Source of the DNA: Benincasa hispida
Taxonomy: Eukaryota > Streptophyta > Magnoliopsida > Cucurbitales > Cucurbitaceae
Reading direction: 5' to 3'
Assembly (NCBI RefSeq): GCF_009727055.1
Contig: NC_052359.1
Location: forward strand, 16,462,688-16,526,687
DNA length: 64,000 nucleotides
Under the pieces are notes generated by a model. The model saw only the letters and a program-made list of their open reading frames with translations, was not told the origin of the DNA and did not search any database. Both the position numbers and the translations under genes were made by a program. Positions 8,411-20,612 of the stretch are shown here, piece by piece (position 1 is the first letter of the stretch; each line of letters starts with the position of its first letter).

Positions 8411-9790
8411 ATTTAGTTCCTCTTACCAAGGATTTAGTTCCTAGAAAACGTTGCCACAGGTAGAGATGACTCTACGAGTCGGTACTGGTGAGGTTGTTTC
8501 AGCTATTGCTATAGGCAGGCTAAAGTTATTTTTGGATAAGAAACGTTATCTGTTACTAGACAATATTTTCGTAGTTCCTCATATGAAGATAAACTTAATC
8601 TCGGTTTCTTGTCTCATTGAAAAAGGTTACATCGTATCCTTTTCTGAGAATAAAGTGTTTATTTTCAAGAATGGAATGGAGATTTGTTTTGATTCAATGG
8701 AAAGTAACTTATATGTACTAAGGCCGTTAGTCATAAAAGCCTTGTTTAAAACTGAAATATTCATTACAGTGACAACAGCTAAAAGACCAAAGTCTTCTCC
8801 TAAGGAAAATGCCCATATTTGGCATCTAAGGTTAGGTTATATTAACCTCAATAGGATTGAGCAGTTGTTGAAAAGTGAAATTCTAAAGAGTTTAGAAGAA
8901 AACTCCTTATCGGTGTGTGAATCATGCCTCGAAGGTAAGTGACCAAACGACTTTTACTGGAAAAGGTTACAGTGCCAAGGAAGCATTAGAGATTATACAT
9001 TCTTATCTTTGTGGTCCGATGAGTGTTAGGGCTCAAGGTGGGCATGAATATTTCATCTCTTTCATAGATGATTATTCAAGGTATGAGTATCTCTACCTAA
9101 TGTAATGTAAGTCTGAAGCCCTTGACAAGTTCAAGGAGTATAAGGCTGAAGTTGAAAACTTGTTAGGTAAGAAGATAAAAACACTACGATCTGATCGTGG
9201 TGGAAAGTATATGGACCTCCAATTCTAGAACTATATGATAGAACATGGGATTGCGTCCCAACTCTCAGCCCCAGGTACACCTCAGCAGAATGGTGTATCA
9301 GAAAGGAGAAACAGAACCTTGTTAGACATGGTTCAGTCTATGATGAGTTATGCTCATCTTGCATACTCATTTTGGGGTTTTGCAGTGGAGACTGCTTGCT
9401 ACATTCTGAACAACGTTCCCTCGAAAAGTATTTCTGAAACACCTTTTGAGCTATGGAGAGGCCGTAAAGGTAGTTTACGCCATTTCAAGATTTGAGGGTG
9501 TCCGACACATGTACTTGTGTCTAACCTGAAGAAGTTGGAACCACGTTCGAAAGTTTGCCTCTTTGTAGGCAACCCCAGGGAAATGAGGGGTGGATACTTC
9601 TATGATCCGAGTGAGAACAAAGTATTTGTTTCTATAAATGCTATCTTCTTGGAAGAAGACCACATTAGGGATCATAAGCCATGAAGTAAGCTTGTTTTAC
9701 GTGAGATTTCTAGTGAGACTGAAACTACTGAGGGTTCAACAAGAGTTGTTGAATAGACTAACAGATCAACAAGAGTTGTTAAGGTCGATA
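8411..9790 (+). pseudogene. Copia-1 protease remnant and integrase
   Basis: This covers the end of the aspartic protease, the zinc-binding domain and the integrase core, which inserts cDNA into chromosomes. The protease active-site motif is missing: compared with copia-4, about 30 bases with the DLGA triad are deleted. The HHCC domain keeps 'WHLRLGY' where the family has a second His, so one zinc ligand is Tyr. At 9004-9006 the first catalytic Asp ('HSD') reads Tyr ('HSY'). The second Asp ('RSDRGG') and the Glu ('NGVSERRNR') remain. Stops occur near 8938, 9103, 9226 and 9493. Three kinds of independent damage make it certainly inactive. Confidence 0.85.
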
Positions 9791-9813
9791 CATCTAGTCA
9801 ACCAGCTTAAGAG

Positions 9814-11456
9814 TTGAGACTGCCTCGACGTAGTGGGAGGGTTATGAACCCATCGGATCGCTACATGGATTTGACTGAAGCCCAGAATATCATTTCTAAT
9901 GATGGGGTCGAGGATCCATTGTCTTTTAAGAAAGCAATGGAGGATGTTGACAAAGATGAATGGGTTAAAGCCATGAACCAGAAAATGGAGTCTATGTACT
10001 TCAATAACGTCTGGGATCTTGTAGATCTGCCTGATGGGGCAAGACCTATAGGGTTTAAGTTGATCTATAAGTGAAAGAGAGGTGTAGATGGAAAGATGCA
10101 AACTTTTAAGGCTAAACTCGTGACAAAGGGTTATACCCAGGTTGAGGGAGTGGACTATGAGGAAACTTTCTCACCTGTTGTCATGCTCAAGTCTATCAGA
10201 ATACTCCTGTCCATAGCCATATTTTATGATCATGAGATATGAAAAATGGACATCAAGACTCCCTTTTTTAATGGTAATCTTAAGGAGACCATCTACATGA
10301 CTCAACCAGAGGGGTTCATAGTTCCAGATCAAGAGCAAATAGTTTACAAGCTTAATAGGTCCATTTATGGGCTGAAACAAGAGTCTGGATCATGGAACAT
10401 TAGTTTTTACACTGCGGTCAAGCCGTTTGGCTTTGATCAAAACGTTGATGAGCCTTGTGTTTACAAGAAGATCATCAACAGCTTAGTAGCTATCCTGGTA
10501 CTGTATGTGAATGATATCCGATATCCTACTCATTGGAAATGATGTAGGGTTTTTGACTGACATAAAAATATGGCTAGCTGCCCAGTTCCAAATGAAAGAT
10601 TTGGGTGAGGCACAACATTTTCTAGGAATCCAGAACATTCGAGATCGTAAGAACAAAAGGTTAGCATTATCTCAGGCATCGTACATCGATAAAATGTTGA
10701 TCAGGTATAGGATGCAGGATTCCAAGAGGGGTTTGTTATCCTTCAGGCATGGAATCGTATTGTCTAAGGATCAATATCCTAAGACAGCTCAAGAGGTTGA
10801 GGAGATGAGACGGATTCCCTATGCTTCAACTGTAGGAAGCTTAATGTATGCAATGTTATGTATCAGACCCGACATTTGCTACACAGTAGGGATTGTCAAT
10901 CGGTATCAGTCCAATTCAGGATTTGATCACTGGACGGCAGTCAAGACGATCCTCAAATGTCTTCGGAGAACGAGGGACTACATGCTCGTGTATGGAGATA
11001 ATGATTTGATCCTTACAGGATACATAGACTCTGACTTTCAGACTGATAGAGATTCTCGCAAATCGACATCGGGGTCAGTGTTCACTCTGAATGGAGGGGT
11101 TGTAGTGTGGCGAAGCATCAAACAAGGATGCATCGCAAACTACATTATGGAAGCTAAATACGTAGCCACTTGTGAAGCAGTTAAGAAGGTTTTTTGGCTA
11201 AGGAAATTCCTTACAGATTTGGAAGTTGTTCCAAATATGGATTTGTCGATCACTCTATATTCTGATAACACCGGGGCTATGGCAAGTACAGCATATAGAG
11301 CATAAATACCACTTGATCAAGGAGATTGTGCATCGCGGTGATGTAATAGTCACAAAGATCGCTTTGGAGCACAACGTTGCTGATCCCTTTACAAAGACTC
11401 TCACAGCTAAAGTGTTCGAGGGTCACCTGGAGAGTCTAGGTCTGCGGGACATATGA
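9814..11456 (+). pseudogene. Copia-1 reverse transcriptase and RNase H
   Basis: The order is the RT entry region ('RRSGRVMNPSDRY'), fingers and palm ('MDIKTPFFNGNL', 'RSIYGLKQ'), then RNase H ('TGYIDSDFQTD', 'MEAKYVATCEA', 'LYSDNTGAM') and a conserved C-terminal end ('GHLESLGLRDI') shortly before the LTR. The RT catalytic box YVDD reads YVND near 10506-10517, and a frameshift follows at once. Stops occur near 10072 and 10240, and another frameshift near 11290 removes the last part of RNase H from frame. The RNase H acidic residues are still visible. Together with the integrase before it, this fixes the copia order. Confidence 0.88.
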
Positions 11457-11562
11457 CATTTTGTCTAGCACAAGTAGGAGATGATACTGGGGTATGCCCT
11501 AGTTTATTGTATATTGTACATGTATTTATCTTGTATTGTACATTAGTCTCCCGAGGCATTAG

Positions 11563-11576
11563 GACAAGTGGGAGAT
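11563..11576 (+). other. Copia-1 polypurine tract
   Basis: 'ACAAGTGGGAGAT' directly before the TGTTGAGA start of the 3' LTR; this is where plus-strand DNA synthesis is primed. Confidence 0.75.
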
Positions 11577-13691
11577 TGTTGAGATTGGTGTCCTAATTCT
11601 CCCAGAGTTTCGTTGTTTGTAATATATACACATTGTTATGAATAAAATAAGAGTTATTTTACCTGGCATTTATTCATATCCAATAAACAAAGCTCTATGG
11701 TTATTGTATGTAAACGTAAGCATATATATGAGATATACAAGTGGATCATGCCTTAAATGATAACCTAAATAGGTCTGTACTATAACGATTAAGGAGGGAT
11801 TCTTGATCCTGGTGACACTACGGATACGGCCCGCTTTGTAGAGGTTTGCAAGTGTTGTGAACTACTACAAATGGTAGATCCTGACCATTCATATGGAGAC
11901 ATGTGAGCGGGGGTGTCCTATATAAATAGTTTGTATAAGACCAGACCACGAGATGATTCGTCTCTGTATATAACGCCATTGATATAGGAGACTTATATCT
12001 CACCTAAATGACCATAGGTAACATGACCTCAATTCTGGGTGTTTTGGGAACTTCTACCTTTGAGGGCGATCCTTTGATTAGCATAGGTGAGAGTGGGCAG
12101 ATTGCCAACTCAACATGCCTACCTTTTTAGGGACTTTTCTGATTTGGGAGCTGGGAACTCAGTTACACAAGATGCAATTCACACCTTCCCCGAAGTAGGG
12201 GTAAGTAGATAGATTACTCTCTTAAAGGCTGATTTCGGGGCTTGAGCATAGTGGCCACAGCTTCTCTTTGGAAGAGAGGACTCAGTCATGTAGGACTATG
12301 ACTTATGTTCATTAGAGGGATCAATAGTACTTACAAAGTTAGATGTAACTACAGGGGCATAACGGTTATTGGCCTAGCTGTACTTACGAGCAATCTGTGA
12401 AGGGTTATCACACTGTTGATTGGTTGATATGGACACATAATATATATCTATAGTAAGAAGAGTTCAGCTGTCAGTCTTTAGTGAAGTGTCTGGCAGTTAA
12501 CGGATGGTGGATCCCATGACTAAAGAGTTTAGTCAGTTATTCACGTACAGTTGGAGCTTCGAACTACAGGTCCATAAGGTGCCCTTGGTAGGTTAATGGA
12601 TTCAAGTTGAGGATCAGTTCTTGGTGTTGATTTGAAATGTTCAAATTGACAAGAGGTAATTCGTTTATATATGATATGATCGGTATGGTGTATAAGATAC
12701 ATCAAGTGGAGGATTAATGTAAATGATATTTACATAATCCATGAAATAGAAAAAGAGTTATGGTTTATATGTTTCATGAGATGAAATATTAAAGACCTAT
12801 AGGTATAAAATATAGTATGGTAAGTTGGTTATCATATATATTTATAATAATTTTAATATTGGATAATTATCTCTTTTTTCTCTAATAACCAATGAGTGGG
12901 AGGTTATTGGTGGTTTCATGGTAATCGTGAGATATAGGAAAATGTTTTTCCTAAATTTAGAAGTTGAAGAAGCTTCCATTCTCGGAAATTTCTCACGGTC
13001 GTTGTCAAGTAAATACGATTTACTAAACGATAGCTGAAGAGAGACTAGACGATTGTGGAGTGTTTCTATATGATAGTCATTCAGCTGGCCGATTAGCTAA
13101 ACAATCGTGCAGCTTCTGCTAAACGATCGCATAGCATTTGTTAAATGATTGGGCATCGTCTATACGATAGACTTTGACATCTCCCACTTGCTCAATCGTT
13201 TACACGATTGTTCTCCCTCCGGTCTCTTCCTCTAACCAAGTCCACACAGAGCCCACACTTCTAGATTCTCACACCGAGAATACCAAGGTAGCCATTATGG
13301 TGGTGTCATACTCAACTTGACATAGTCGAGGTTTTTGGAGGCCATTCGTTGAGTTCGCGGTGTTCGTGTGGTGGTTTTCGTGTGTTCGTGGTCTTGGAGA
13401 TTATTCTGTTCGTGGTCGCATTGATCGTGCAGTGTAGCGGTCAAAGTGTTCGAGCGTTCGTGATTGCCATCTTGCTGTGAATGAGCATTCGTGATCAAAG
13501 GTGTTGATTATGAGTTCAAAGGTATGTGTATTTTGTCCCTTGATGGTATAGTAAAGCATGTTGTAATTTCGTTGTATGCATGATCAATATGTTTTCGTTT
13601 CTTAATTGTTATTGAGTAAGTTCATATACGAATGAAATTTGGAATGTTCATTTCGCTGCTCATGGAAATCCTCATGTCTAATTTTTTTTCA
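11577..13691 (+). repeat. Copia-1 3' LTR
   Basis: It begins TGTTGAGATTGG after the purine tract and ends 'TTTTTTTTCA'. The right part aligns with 1-54 and 4862-5245. Degenerate CGATCG palindromes occur at about 13010-13215, and the CAAAG/GTATGTG donor is conserved near 13515. The LTR is long for copia (2.1 kb). Apparent small open frames inside are not genes. Confidence 0.85.
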
Positions 13692-15502
13692 GGCCAAAGT
13701 TACAGATAAAGGAAAATGTTTCTATAGTAGAGAAGACAGGCACTAAAAGAGAAACAACCCAAAGTACCTTGCAAAAGAAAAAAAAGCAGAAAAAGTGAAA
13801 CAAGGAAATTAGTTCCTGAAGATTACTTGCATATGAAGAAATAACTCTCAAGGTTGTGAACCAGCAAGTTATCCCATAAAAGCCAGTGGGAGTTCCTAAA
13901 GATGGATCTATGTACTTCATGTTAATGTAATAAAAAGTTATGTATCTATCTTTTATAATGAACAAATTGTATAGAAATATCCTTTTATTATAAATGAAGT
14001 GTTCATAGCAAAAGAAGTTTTTTTTAATTTATTATTATTATTTTTTCTACTATAAAACAACTTCTATGTTTGAACCAATAAAGGCAAAGGCCATTTAAAA
14101 TATTTATATATTTAAACGTCTGAAAAACAAAAGGCAAGGGTTTCTTCAAGTACTTATGTTTGGCAATTAAAAATTTGGTCACATAAGTCTTAATGGGATT
14201 AAGACGAAGGTTAAAAGTTGTCATCTAAATAAGTTAGAAGACAACCATATAACACTACGTGTGTCTTATCATGGAGATAAGATTACCATAAGATATGTTT
14301 ATAGTCTTAAAGCGCCAAAAAAATCCTTAGAGCTCGAATATTCAGACCTATATGGTCTGATGAATGTCAAGGCACGGGGAAAGTATGATATTTAATTGGT
14401 TTTAATGATGATTATTCAAAGTATAGTTATATTTACCTAAATCATAAGTTTAAAACACTTGAAAAGTTCAAGGTGTATTAAAAACTTATTAGGTAAAATA
14501 ATTAAGACACTTCGATCAGGATCGAGGTGGAGAGTACAGAAAATTTGGGATTTTCAAGACTATTTTATAGAACTTGGAATCCAACAACAACTCTCTACAC
14601 CTAGTGCCTCAGCAGAATGGTGTATCAAGAAGAAAAACAGAACCCTGTTAAACATGATTCGGTTGTTAGATGAGCTTTTGCTTAGTTGCCTAAATTGTTT
14701 TGTTGATATGTAGTAGTGACTGTTAAAAACTTTTTTAACATCGTTCCATTAAAAGTGGTTCTGAAAATCCATATGAGATGTGGAGAGGTCATAACAGCTA
14801 TTTATGACATGTAAAGGATGTTTACATATTTCAGAATTTGGGAAAGACTGACACATATATTAGTGTCGAACCCTAAGGTATGGGAACATTGTTCAAACAG
14901 TATGCCTATCTGTAGGCTACCTAAAAGTAATATATTTCTTCACCCTAGGAGAAAATCGAATGTTTATAATCGACAAATGTTGTTTACATAAAGAATTACA
15001 CATGAGAGATCATCAAATATTTATCAAGTTTCCATAATAGCGAAAGAATATCAGTAAGAGTTGTTAAGACAGGTCAGATGCATCTTTCTCAATGAGTTGA
15101 GGGTACCTCGACGTAGTGGGAGAGCTATGTGATAGCCTAATCATAACATGAGTTTAGTCGAAACTCAAGCCACCAATATTTGGTTTTGACATTGAGAAGC
15201 AAGAAGTTGTGAGTATAAAATTCCTTCCCCATTTATTGACAGTTAAAAAGCCCACTATATACTAATATGTTTACAACGATCCTCTCGGCTAAAGTCTTTG
15301 GGGGTCATCTAGTGAGACTAGGACTACGAGTTATATAAACTAGAGAAAGTGGGAGAAAAACCCATAGGTATATGATACTCAGTGGGAGACAAACTATGGG
15401 TATATGATGCCCTAGTTTATTGTATTTCTCTAAAAAATAAAAAACTAAACATTATGTTTATATATGTATGTCACCACTAGAGTTGTAGTCCAAGCATAAG
15501 TT
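13692..15502 (+). pseudogene. Copia-2 gag-integrase remnant
   Basis: Broken translations show, in order, a degraded gag zinc-knuckle region ending in a Lys-rich 'NPKYLAKEKKAEKVKQG' (13740-13800), AT-rich decayed protease sequence, integrase core ('LEYSDLYGLMNVKARG' near 14330-14390), the catalytic-Glu region with many stops (14560-14660), and the post-integrase 'RVPRRSGRA' at 15105-15127. The sequence then jumps to the RNase H C-terminal block ('AKVFGGHL' near 15290-15310). Reverse transcriptase and most of RNase H are deleted. It is older than copia-1, judging by far more stops and indels. Confidence 0.72.
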
Positions 15503-17478
15503 TGTTGGGTTTTATATCCTAAAACTCGTGGTTTGTAAATAATAAACTTATTCTATTAATCAATAAAGATGTTATTGAAGTTTGATTGAATGAAGTTGTT
15601 ATTGAATATATGAATTGCTCATTTCTCTTTAGAAATAATCGAAATCCAATAAACTAAGGTCCATGGCTATTACATGAGTACTTGAACTTTATGTGGAGAC
15701 ATAAGAGTGGATCAAGTTCAAGTAAGTAGCCAAAATGGTCTAAGGTATATAGATAAGGCTGGGTACCTTATTCTGGGGACATTATCAGATGCTACCCACT
15801 TTGTAGATGTGACAAATGTTGTAAAGTGCTACAAAAAAAGTGATCCAGATTTGTTCATGTAAAGACATGCGAGTGGAGGCATCCTATGCAAAAAGTTTGT
15901 ATAATATCGAACCAAGAAATAAGTCACTCTTACTTTCTGGGGACATATGGTGCAAGATGGAATTCACTCCTACCCGCTTTTAGAGATAGTTCCCTTAAGT
16001 GTTGACTTTGGGTCTTTAACAAAGGCCCCTACCCTCTCATTGGCTTGAGAGGGATTCAGTTTGATGATTGGATCACAAACCAATTGTTTACTAGAGAATC
16101 AATGAGACTTAAGGAACAAGAGGTAATCTCGGGGATAAAATAGCTATTGAACCCAACTGTTATGACGAACAACCTGCAAATGGTTAACTTACTGATTATG
16201 GCTATATCGAGTGGACACGATATATCTACAGTGATGGGAGTGTAACTACTGGGCTTTAGTGGAGTGACCCAATAATTAACAAATGATGGTTAATTCAGAT
16301 TGAAGTGTTTAGCCGGTTAATCTCGAATTGTTGGAGCCCGTGATCTGTAGGTCCATTAGGTCCCCCTACTGGCTCATAAACGGAATAAACCTTAGAATAG
16401 AGTGATGAGTAACTTTGAAATGTTCAAATTCGAATTAAGGAATTAGTAATTATATATGATATAATTACACGTTTAATTATAAAATTCAACGAAATTGGAG
16501 AATTGGTTGATATTTAAATTCAATTTAAATATCAAATCACATGAATAGGGATTCGTGGTTGTGGAATTGACATTTAATTAATTTAATATTTGATATTAAA
16601 TTTATAGAATTAAATAAAATATTTAATTAATTAAATCAATTAATAAAAAATCAATTTTGTTTTAATTTAGTTTTAGAAAATTAGATTTAAATTGAATTTA
16701 GATTAAAATTCAATTAATTGATTTTAAATCAATTTTAAATCAAATTTATTTTGAAATTTTGAAAAATGATTTTTCAATTTTAAATTAAAAACCCCATGTT
16801 AGTGGGTTTTTTACTCAAAATTCCTCTTAAATCCCACTCGATTTTGAAGTAGGAGTTGGCTTTCAGTCATGCAATCAGATTGCATGAGGAAGGTGATCAA
16901 AACCAGTGTTGTTTGCTGAAGAAAATAATCCATGCAGCTGAGTTTTCTAGTTTTGAGAGAAGTGTTCTTCATTCTCTAGTTGAAGAACCAAGAATAATCT
17001 TCATTATTTCATCTCATCTTAACTCATTTTGAGCCCTACAACTCAATCTAAGGTTCTAGAGAATAATACGAAAGATTCTTTGGTGATCCACAAGCATTTG
17101 GCGGGATAATTGAAGCTGAATTCGTGGATCAAAGGAGTTTTTCAAAGGTATTTCTAAAAGGGAAAGTTACAAATATAGACATTAGACCCAAAGTATTTAA
17201 ATCATATTATTGGTAGGAGTCTATCGGTGATAGACCATATCACTAGTAAGAGTCTATTAATGATAGAAGTCTATCGTTGATATACTTGTCTATATCTGCA
17301 ATTTTTTTAAAATGATTTTATACACTTAGTTGTTATTCCTAAAAATGCTACCAATTGCAATTACCTTTTCTGAAACCCTCTTGACATTCTATGAACATGC
17401 TGATTTAGATGCTAAAATTGTGAATTAGAGTGCTTAATGATCCTGAATTCTTCTGTTCTATGCTTGCTACTTCCAACA
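15503..17478 (+). repeat. Copia-2 3' LTR
   Basis: It begins TGTTGGGTTTTATATCC and ends 'CTTCCAACA'. It shares block order with the solo LTRs at 43064-44925 and 34439-36344: the 'GTGGAGACAT' block, a low-complexity AT-rich stretch at 16440-16800, and 'CAAAGGTAT' near the end. A MITE-like insertion occupies 17155-17369. Confidence 0.75.
17155..17369. mobile_element. MITE-like repeat with TCTATC/GATAGA motifs
   Basis: LTR sequence continues on both sides of this stretch. The ends 'AAAAGGGAAAGTTAC' and 'GCAATTACCTTTT' are imperfect inverted repeats. Inside are three or four short dyads such as 'TCTATCGGTGATAGA'. I remember this motif as very common in cucurbit intergenic DNA. The superfamily is not determined. 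Confidence 0.5.
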
Positions 17479-18300
17479 GTACGGGGGATCAATCCTATGT
17501 ATTGTATGCATAAACTTCACCTAGAAGAGGGGAGGGATGGTAACATTGAATGCCAATGCAGGTTGAACCCAATTATGAAAAAGGTTATGAAGACAGAGAT
17601 AATCAAATGGCTCGATGCAGAAGTCATCTATCTTATCTATGAAAGTAGCCTAGGTGAGCCTTGTCGAATGCGTTCCGAAGAAAGAAGGGATAACTGTAGT
17701 TGCCAATAGCCAAAATGAGCTAATCCTAACAAAGATAGTAATAGGCTGGTGTATCTATATGGACTATGGAAAGCTGAATCTTGCCGCGAAGAAAGATCAT
17801 TTTCCCCTGCCCTTCATTGATCAGATGCTAGACAGACTAACAGGTAATGAATTATTTTGTTTCCTTGATGGTTATTCAGGATATAACCGGATCATGATTG
17901 TGCCTGAGGACTAAGAAAAGACAACTTTCACTTACCCATACAGGATATTCGCACTTTAGCGCATGAAGTTTAGTCTCTTTGATGCACCAGGGACTTGTTG
18001 ATGGCCATATCCTCTGACTTTTTTTAGCAATAAGTGGAAATCTTCTTGGATGACTTTTCAGTCTTTGGTGACTCATATAATGCCTATATCTCAAACCTAG
18101 AAGTTGTTCTAAAAAGATGTGAAGAGACTAACCTTGTCCTTAATTGGGAGAAATGTTATTTCATGTTCCCCGAGGGCATAGTGTTACGACGTAAGATATT
18201 CAAAGCTGAATTAGAAGTGGACCAAACGAAGATTGATGTCATTGCCAAGATATCCCCCAAGCTAATGAAAAAGCGTTGAAAAGTTTACTTAGGCACATAG
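17479..18300 (+). pseudogene. Athila-1 reverse transcriptase remnant
   Basis: This is the polymerase domain of a Ty3/gypsy Tat/Athila element. Visible blocks are 'RLNPIMKKVMKTEIIKWLDA', 'GKLNLAAKKDHFPLPFIDQM', 'DRLTGNELFCFLDGYSGYNR' and the palm block 'LDDFSVFGDSY', where the family has (M)DDFSVFG. After that come 'VLKRCEETNLVLNWEKC' and 'EGIVLRRKI'. Stops near 17706, 17912 and 17958 and shifts near 17650 and 18030 break it. The domain starts abruptly because copia-2 lies inside its N-terminal part. Confidence 0.82.
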
Positions 18301-18960
18301 GTATTTACAGACGTTTTGTTAAAGGATTTTATCAGATCACTGACCCCTCAATGCATTGCAAGAAGTTAACAAGTTGTATGTCTTTGATGAAAACTGCATA
18401 TACACATTTAACACACTGAAGAATGTGTTAACCACTGCACGTATACTAGTTACGCCTGACTGGATGCAACCTTTTTAGCTTATATATGACACATGTGATT
18501 ATGTGGTAGGCACTCTACTTGGGCAAAGGAAGGAAAAGCTCCTACATCTTATTTACTATGCTAGTATGACATTGAGCGACTCCCAAGAAAACTATACTAC
18601 AATTGAGAAGAAAACTATACTACAACGGAGAAGGAGATATTAGCAATAATGTTTGCGGTTGATAAGTTTCATGCATACTATATAGGTTCTTCAATAATCA
18701 TCTATACAAACCATTCAACAATAAATTATGTAATGGCTAAGAAGGATGCTAAACCCAGGAAAATCTTATGAGTTCTACTGCTTCAAGAGTTTTACATGGA
18801 AATCAATAATAGGAAAGGAACTAAAAATCAAGTCGCGGACCACCTATCACATCTTGAAAACACCACTCTTCAGAACAATGTCCAAAAAATTGAGGAAAGA
18901 TTTCTGGACGAGCAACTGCTACACGTTGACGATAGCATGCCCTGATATGATGACATTGTC
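18301..18960 (+). pseudogene. Athila-1 RNase H remnant
   Basis: This follows the RT directly. 'VTPDWMQPF' and 'YDTCDYVVGTLLGQRKEK' correspond to the first catalytic Asp region of gypsy RNase H, and 'MTLSDSQENYTTIEK' to the block with the catalytic Glu. A short duplication of the 'GAGAAGAAAACTATACTACAA' region at 18603-18625 breaks the frame. The Tat-type connection sequence follows in several frames up to 18960. Confidence 0.72.
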
Positions 18961-20200
18961 AACTACCTTATAGCCAAGGAATGGCCAAAAATTTCAATGC
19001 ATAGCAAAGGAAGAAACTCCTTCATGACGTCCGTTTTTACTATTGGGATGAACCATATTTGTACAAGAAAGGGCCAAACCACATTGTATGTCAATGTGTA
19101 CCAAAATATGAAATCACCAGCATCATGTCTCACTACCATGAGTCTACATATGAAGGACATTTTGGGGGGCAGGGGACTGTAGCAAAAGTGTCATAGGGTG
19201 GTTACTTCTTGCCTCTAATGTTTAAAGATGGCAAGAGTTTGTCTTGATGTGCGATAGATGCCAGCGCACAGGAAATATCTCATCGAGGAATGAGATGCCC
19301 CTCACTACTATTTTAGATGTAGAGTTTTTTATGTTTGAGGGTGACCATTTCTTCCCTCTTGCGAGCATTGGTACATCCTAGTTGTTGTCCACTAGGTCTC
19401 CAAGTGGGTGGAGGCTATATCCAGTGTAAAGAATGATGTCGCTGACCATATCAAAGTTCTTGGTGAAGCACATCTTTACGCGTTTTGGCACACCTCATGT
19501 CTTGATTAGTGATGAAGGTACACACTTTATCAACTACATCATTTCTAAGCTACTAACGAAATATAATTTCAACATAGAGTAGCCACTGCTTATCACCCAT
19601 AGACAAACAACCAAGAAAATCTCCAATCGAGAAATCAAGTCCATCCTTGAGAAATTTGTTAGAGAATTAAGGAAAGATTGGGCATCCAAGCTTAAAAAAG
19701 CACTCTGGACGTATCGCATCGCATATAAGACTCCAATAGGAATGTCTCTATATACTTTGGTGTTTGGGAAAGCCTGTCACTTACCGCTAGAACTTGAGCA
19801 CAAGCCTCATTGGACAATCAAGAAACTGAACTTAAACTTGGAGTTGGCAAGTGAAGCGCGCATGATGTAACTGAAAGAGCTTTTAGAGTAGAGGCTGAAT
19901 GCGTACGAAAATGCAGAGATTTATAAGGAGAATACCAACATTGGCATGACCAATGCCTCAGTAAGAAATAGTTGTTTACTGTGCAAAAGTCTTACTCTTT
20001 AACTCTTGATTGCATTAGTTTCGAGGGAAGCTTAAGACAAGGTGGTTTGGACCTTTCATTATCAAGATAGTATTTTCACATGGAGCTGTAGAGCTGATGT
20101 CTAAAAATGGGTGCAATACGTTCAAGGTCAATGGGTAGAGGGTGAAGCCCTATTTTGGAGGTGAAATTCAATGCAATCAAGCTTCTGACCAACGTGAGTA
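18961..20200 (+). pseudogene. Athila-1 integrase remnant
   Basis: Broken frames give an HHCC-like start ('HYHESTYEGHFGG' near 19130-19170), the core ('FGTPHVLISDEGTHFIN' near 19485-19530, second catalytic Asp), then '[14 protein letters not shown]', '[20 protein letters not shown]' and '[14 protein letters not shown]', which are hallmark Athila/Tat positions. The C terminus carries 'FKVNGQRVKPYFGGE' near 20120-20160, again Tat-type. Many stops and shifts show old decay. Confidence 0.82.
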
Positions 20201-20612
20201 ACCGTCAGGTATGCGTTGAGTTGTCCTCTACGAAGACTTTGACAACCTATCAAGGATGCTCTCTTTTACCTTATATTCATTTATTTTTTCCCAAGGAGTA
20301 GGTTAAGTAGCTTTGATGAGTGGCATGGTTGATCATTATTCTCGCTTGCGTTTAACTGCTTCCTTGCGTTGATAAAAATCTATTGCAATTGATTAACTTG
20401 CTGCTTTTTAATGAATGATATTTCTCTATTTGTATTCGAAATGAATTGCTTGCATCTAAACCTTGTGTCTAAGAGTGGAGTGAATGCATGTTTGCTTGCA
20501 TCTGCCTGCCCATGCACTCAAGTGCTTCATTGCACTAGTGTGAAAATCTTACGTGTTTCCAAGAAAATTGCATGGGGAAATGTGCATTTAATGTGAAGGT
20601 GGTTACAAAGAT
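20201..20612 (+). other. Athila-1 spacer between pol and env-like region
   Basis: AT-rich, stop-dense sequence as usually found between pol and the additional 3' region of Athila elements. No gene is seen. Confidence 0.5.

Larger units (their letters stand above)
1..13691 (+). mobile_element. Copia-1, Ty1/copia element (5' end off-window)
   Basis: This is a Ty1/copia retrotransposon whose start lies left of the window. Bases 1-54 match 13255-13308 of its own 3' LTR, and the match resumes at 4862 after the inserted element at 55-4856. The order is 5' LTR, primer-binding site, an unusually long 2.6 kb leader, gag, protease, integrase, reverse transcriptase, RNase H, polypurine tract and 3' LTR. 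That order (integrase before RT) defines copia. The gag-pol sequence resembles the TNT1-94-like proteins abundant in cucurbit annotations (from memory). All reading frames are broken, so the element is dead. It sits inside copia-2, because copia-2 gag sequence starts directly after 13691. Confidence 0.88.
13692..17478 (+). mobile_element. Copia-2, truncated Ty1/copia element
   Basis: Right-hand part of a second copia element, split by copia-1. Its gag-to-integrase remnant starts directly after the copia-1 LTR and its 3' LTR ends at 17478, where Athila-1 reverse transcriptase sequence begins without a gap. Copia-2 therefore inserted into Athila-1 and was later split by copia-1. The left half lies outside the window. 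Confidence 0.75.
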
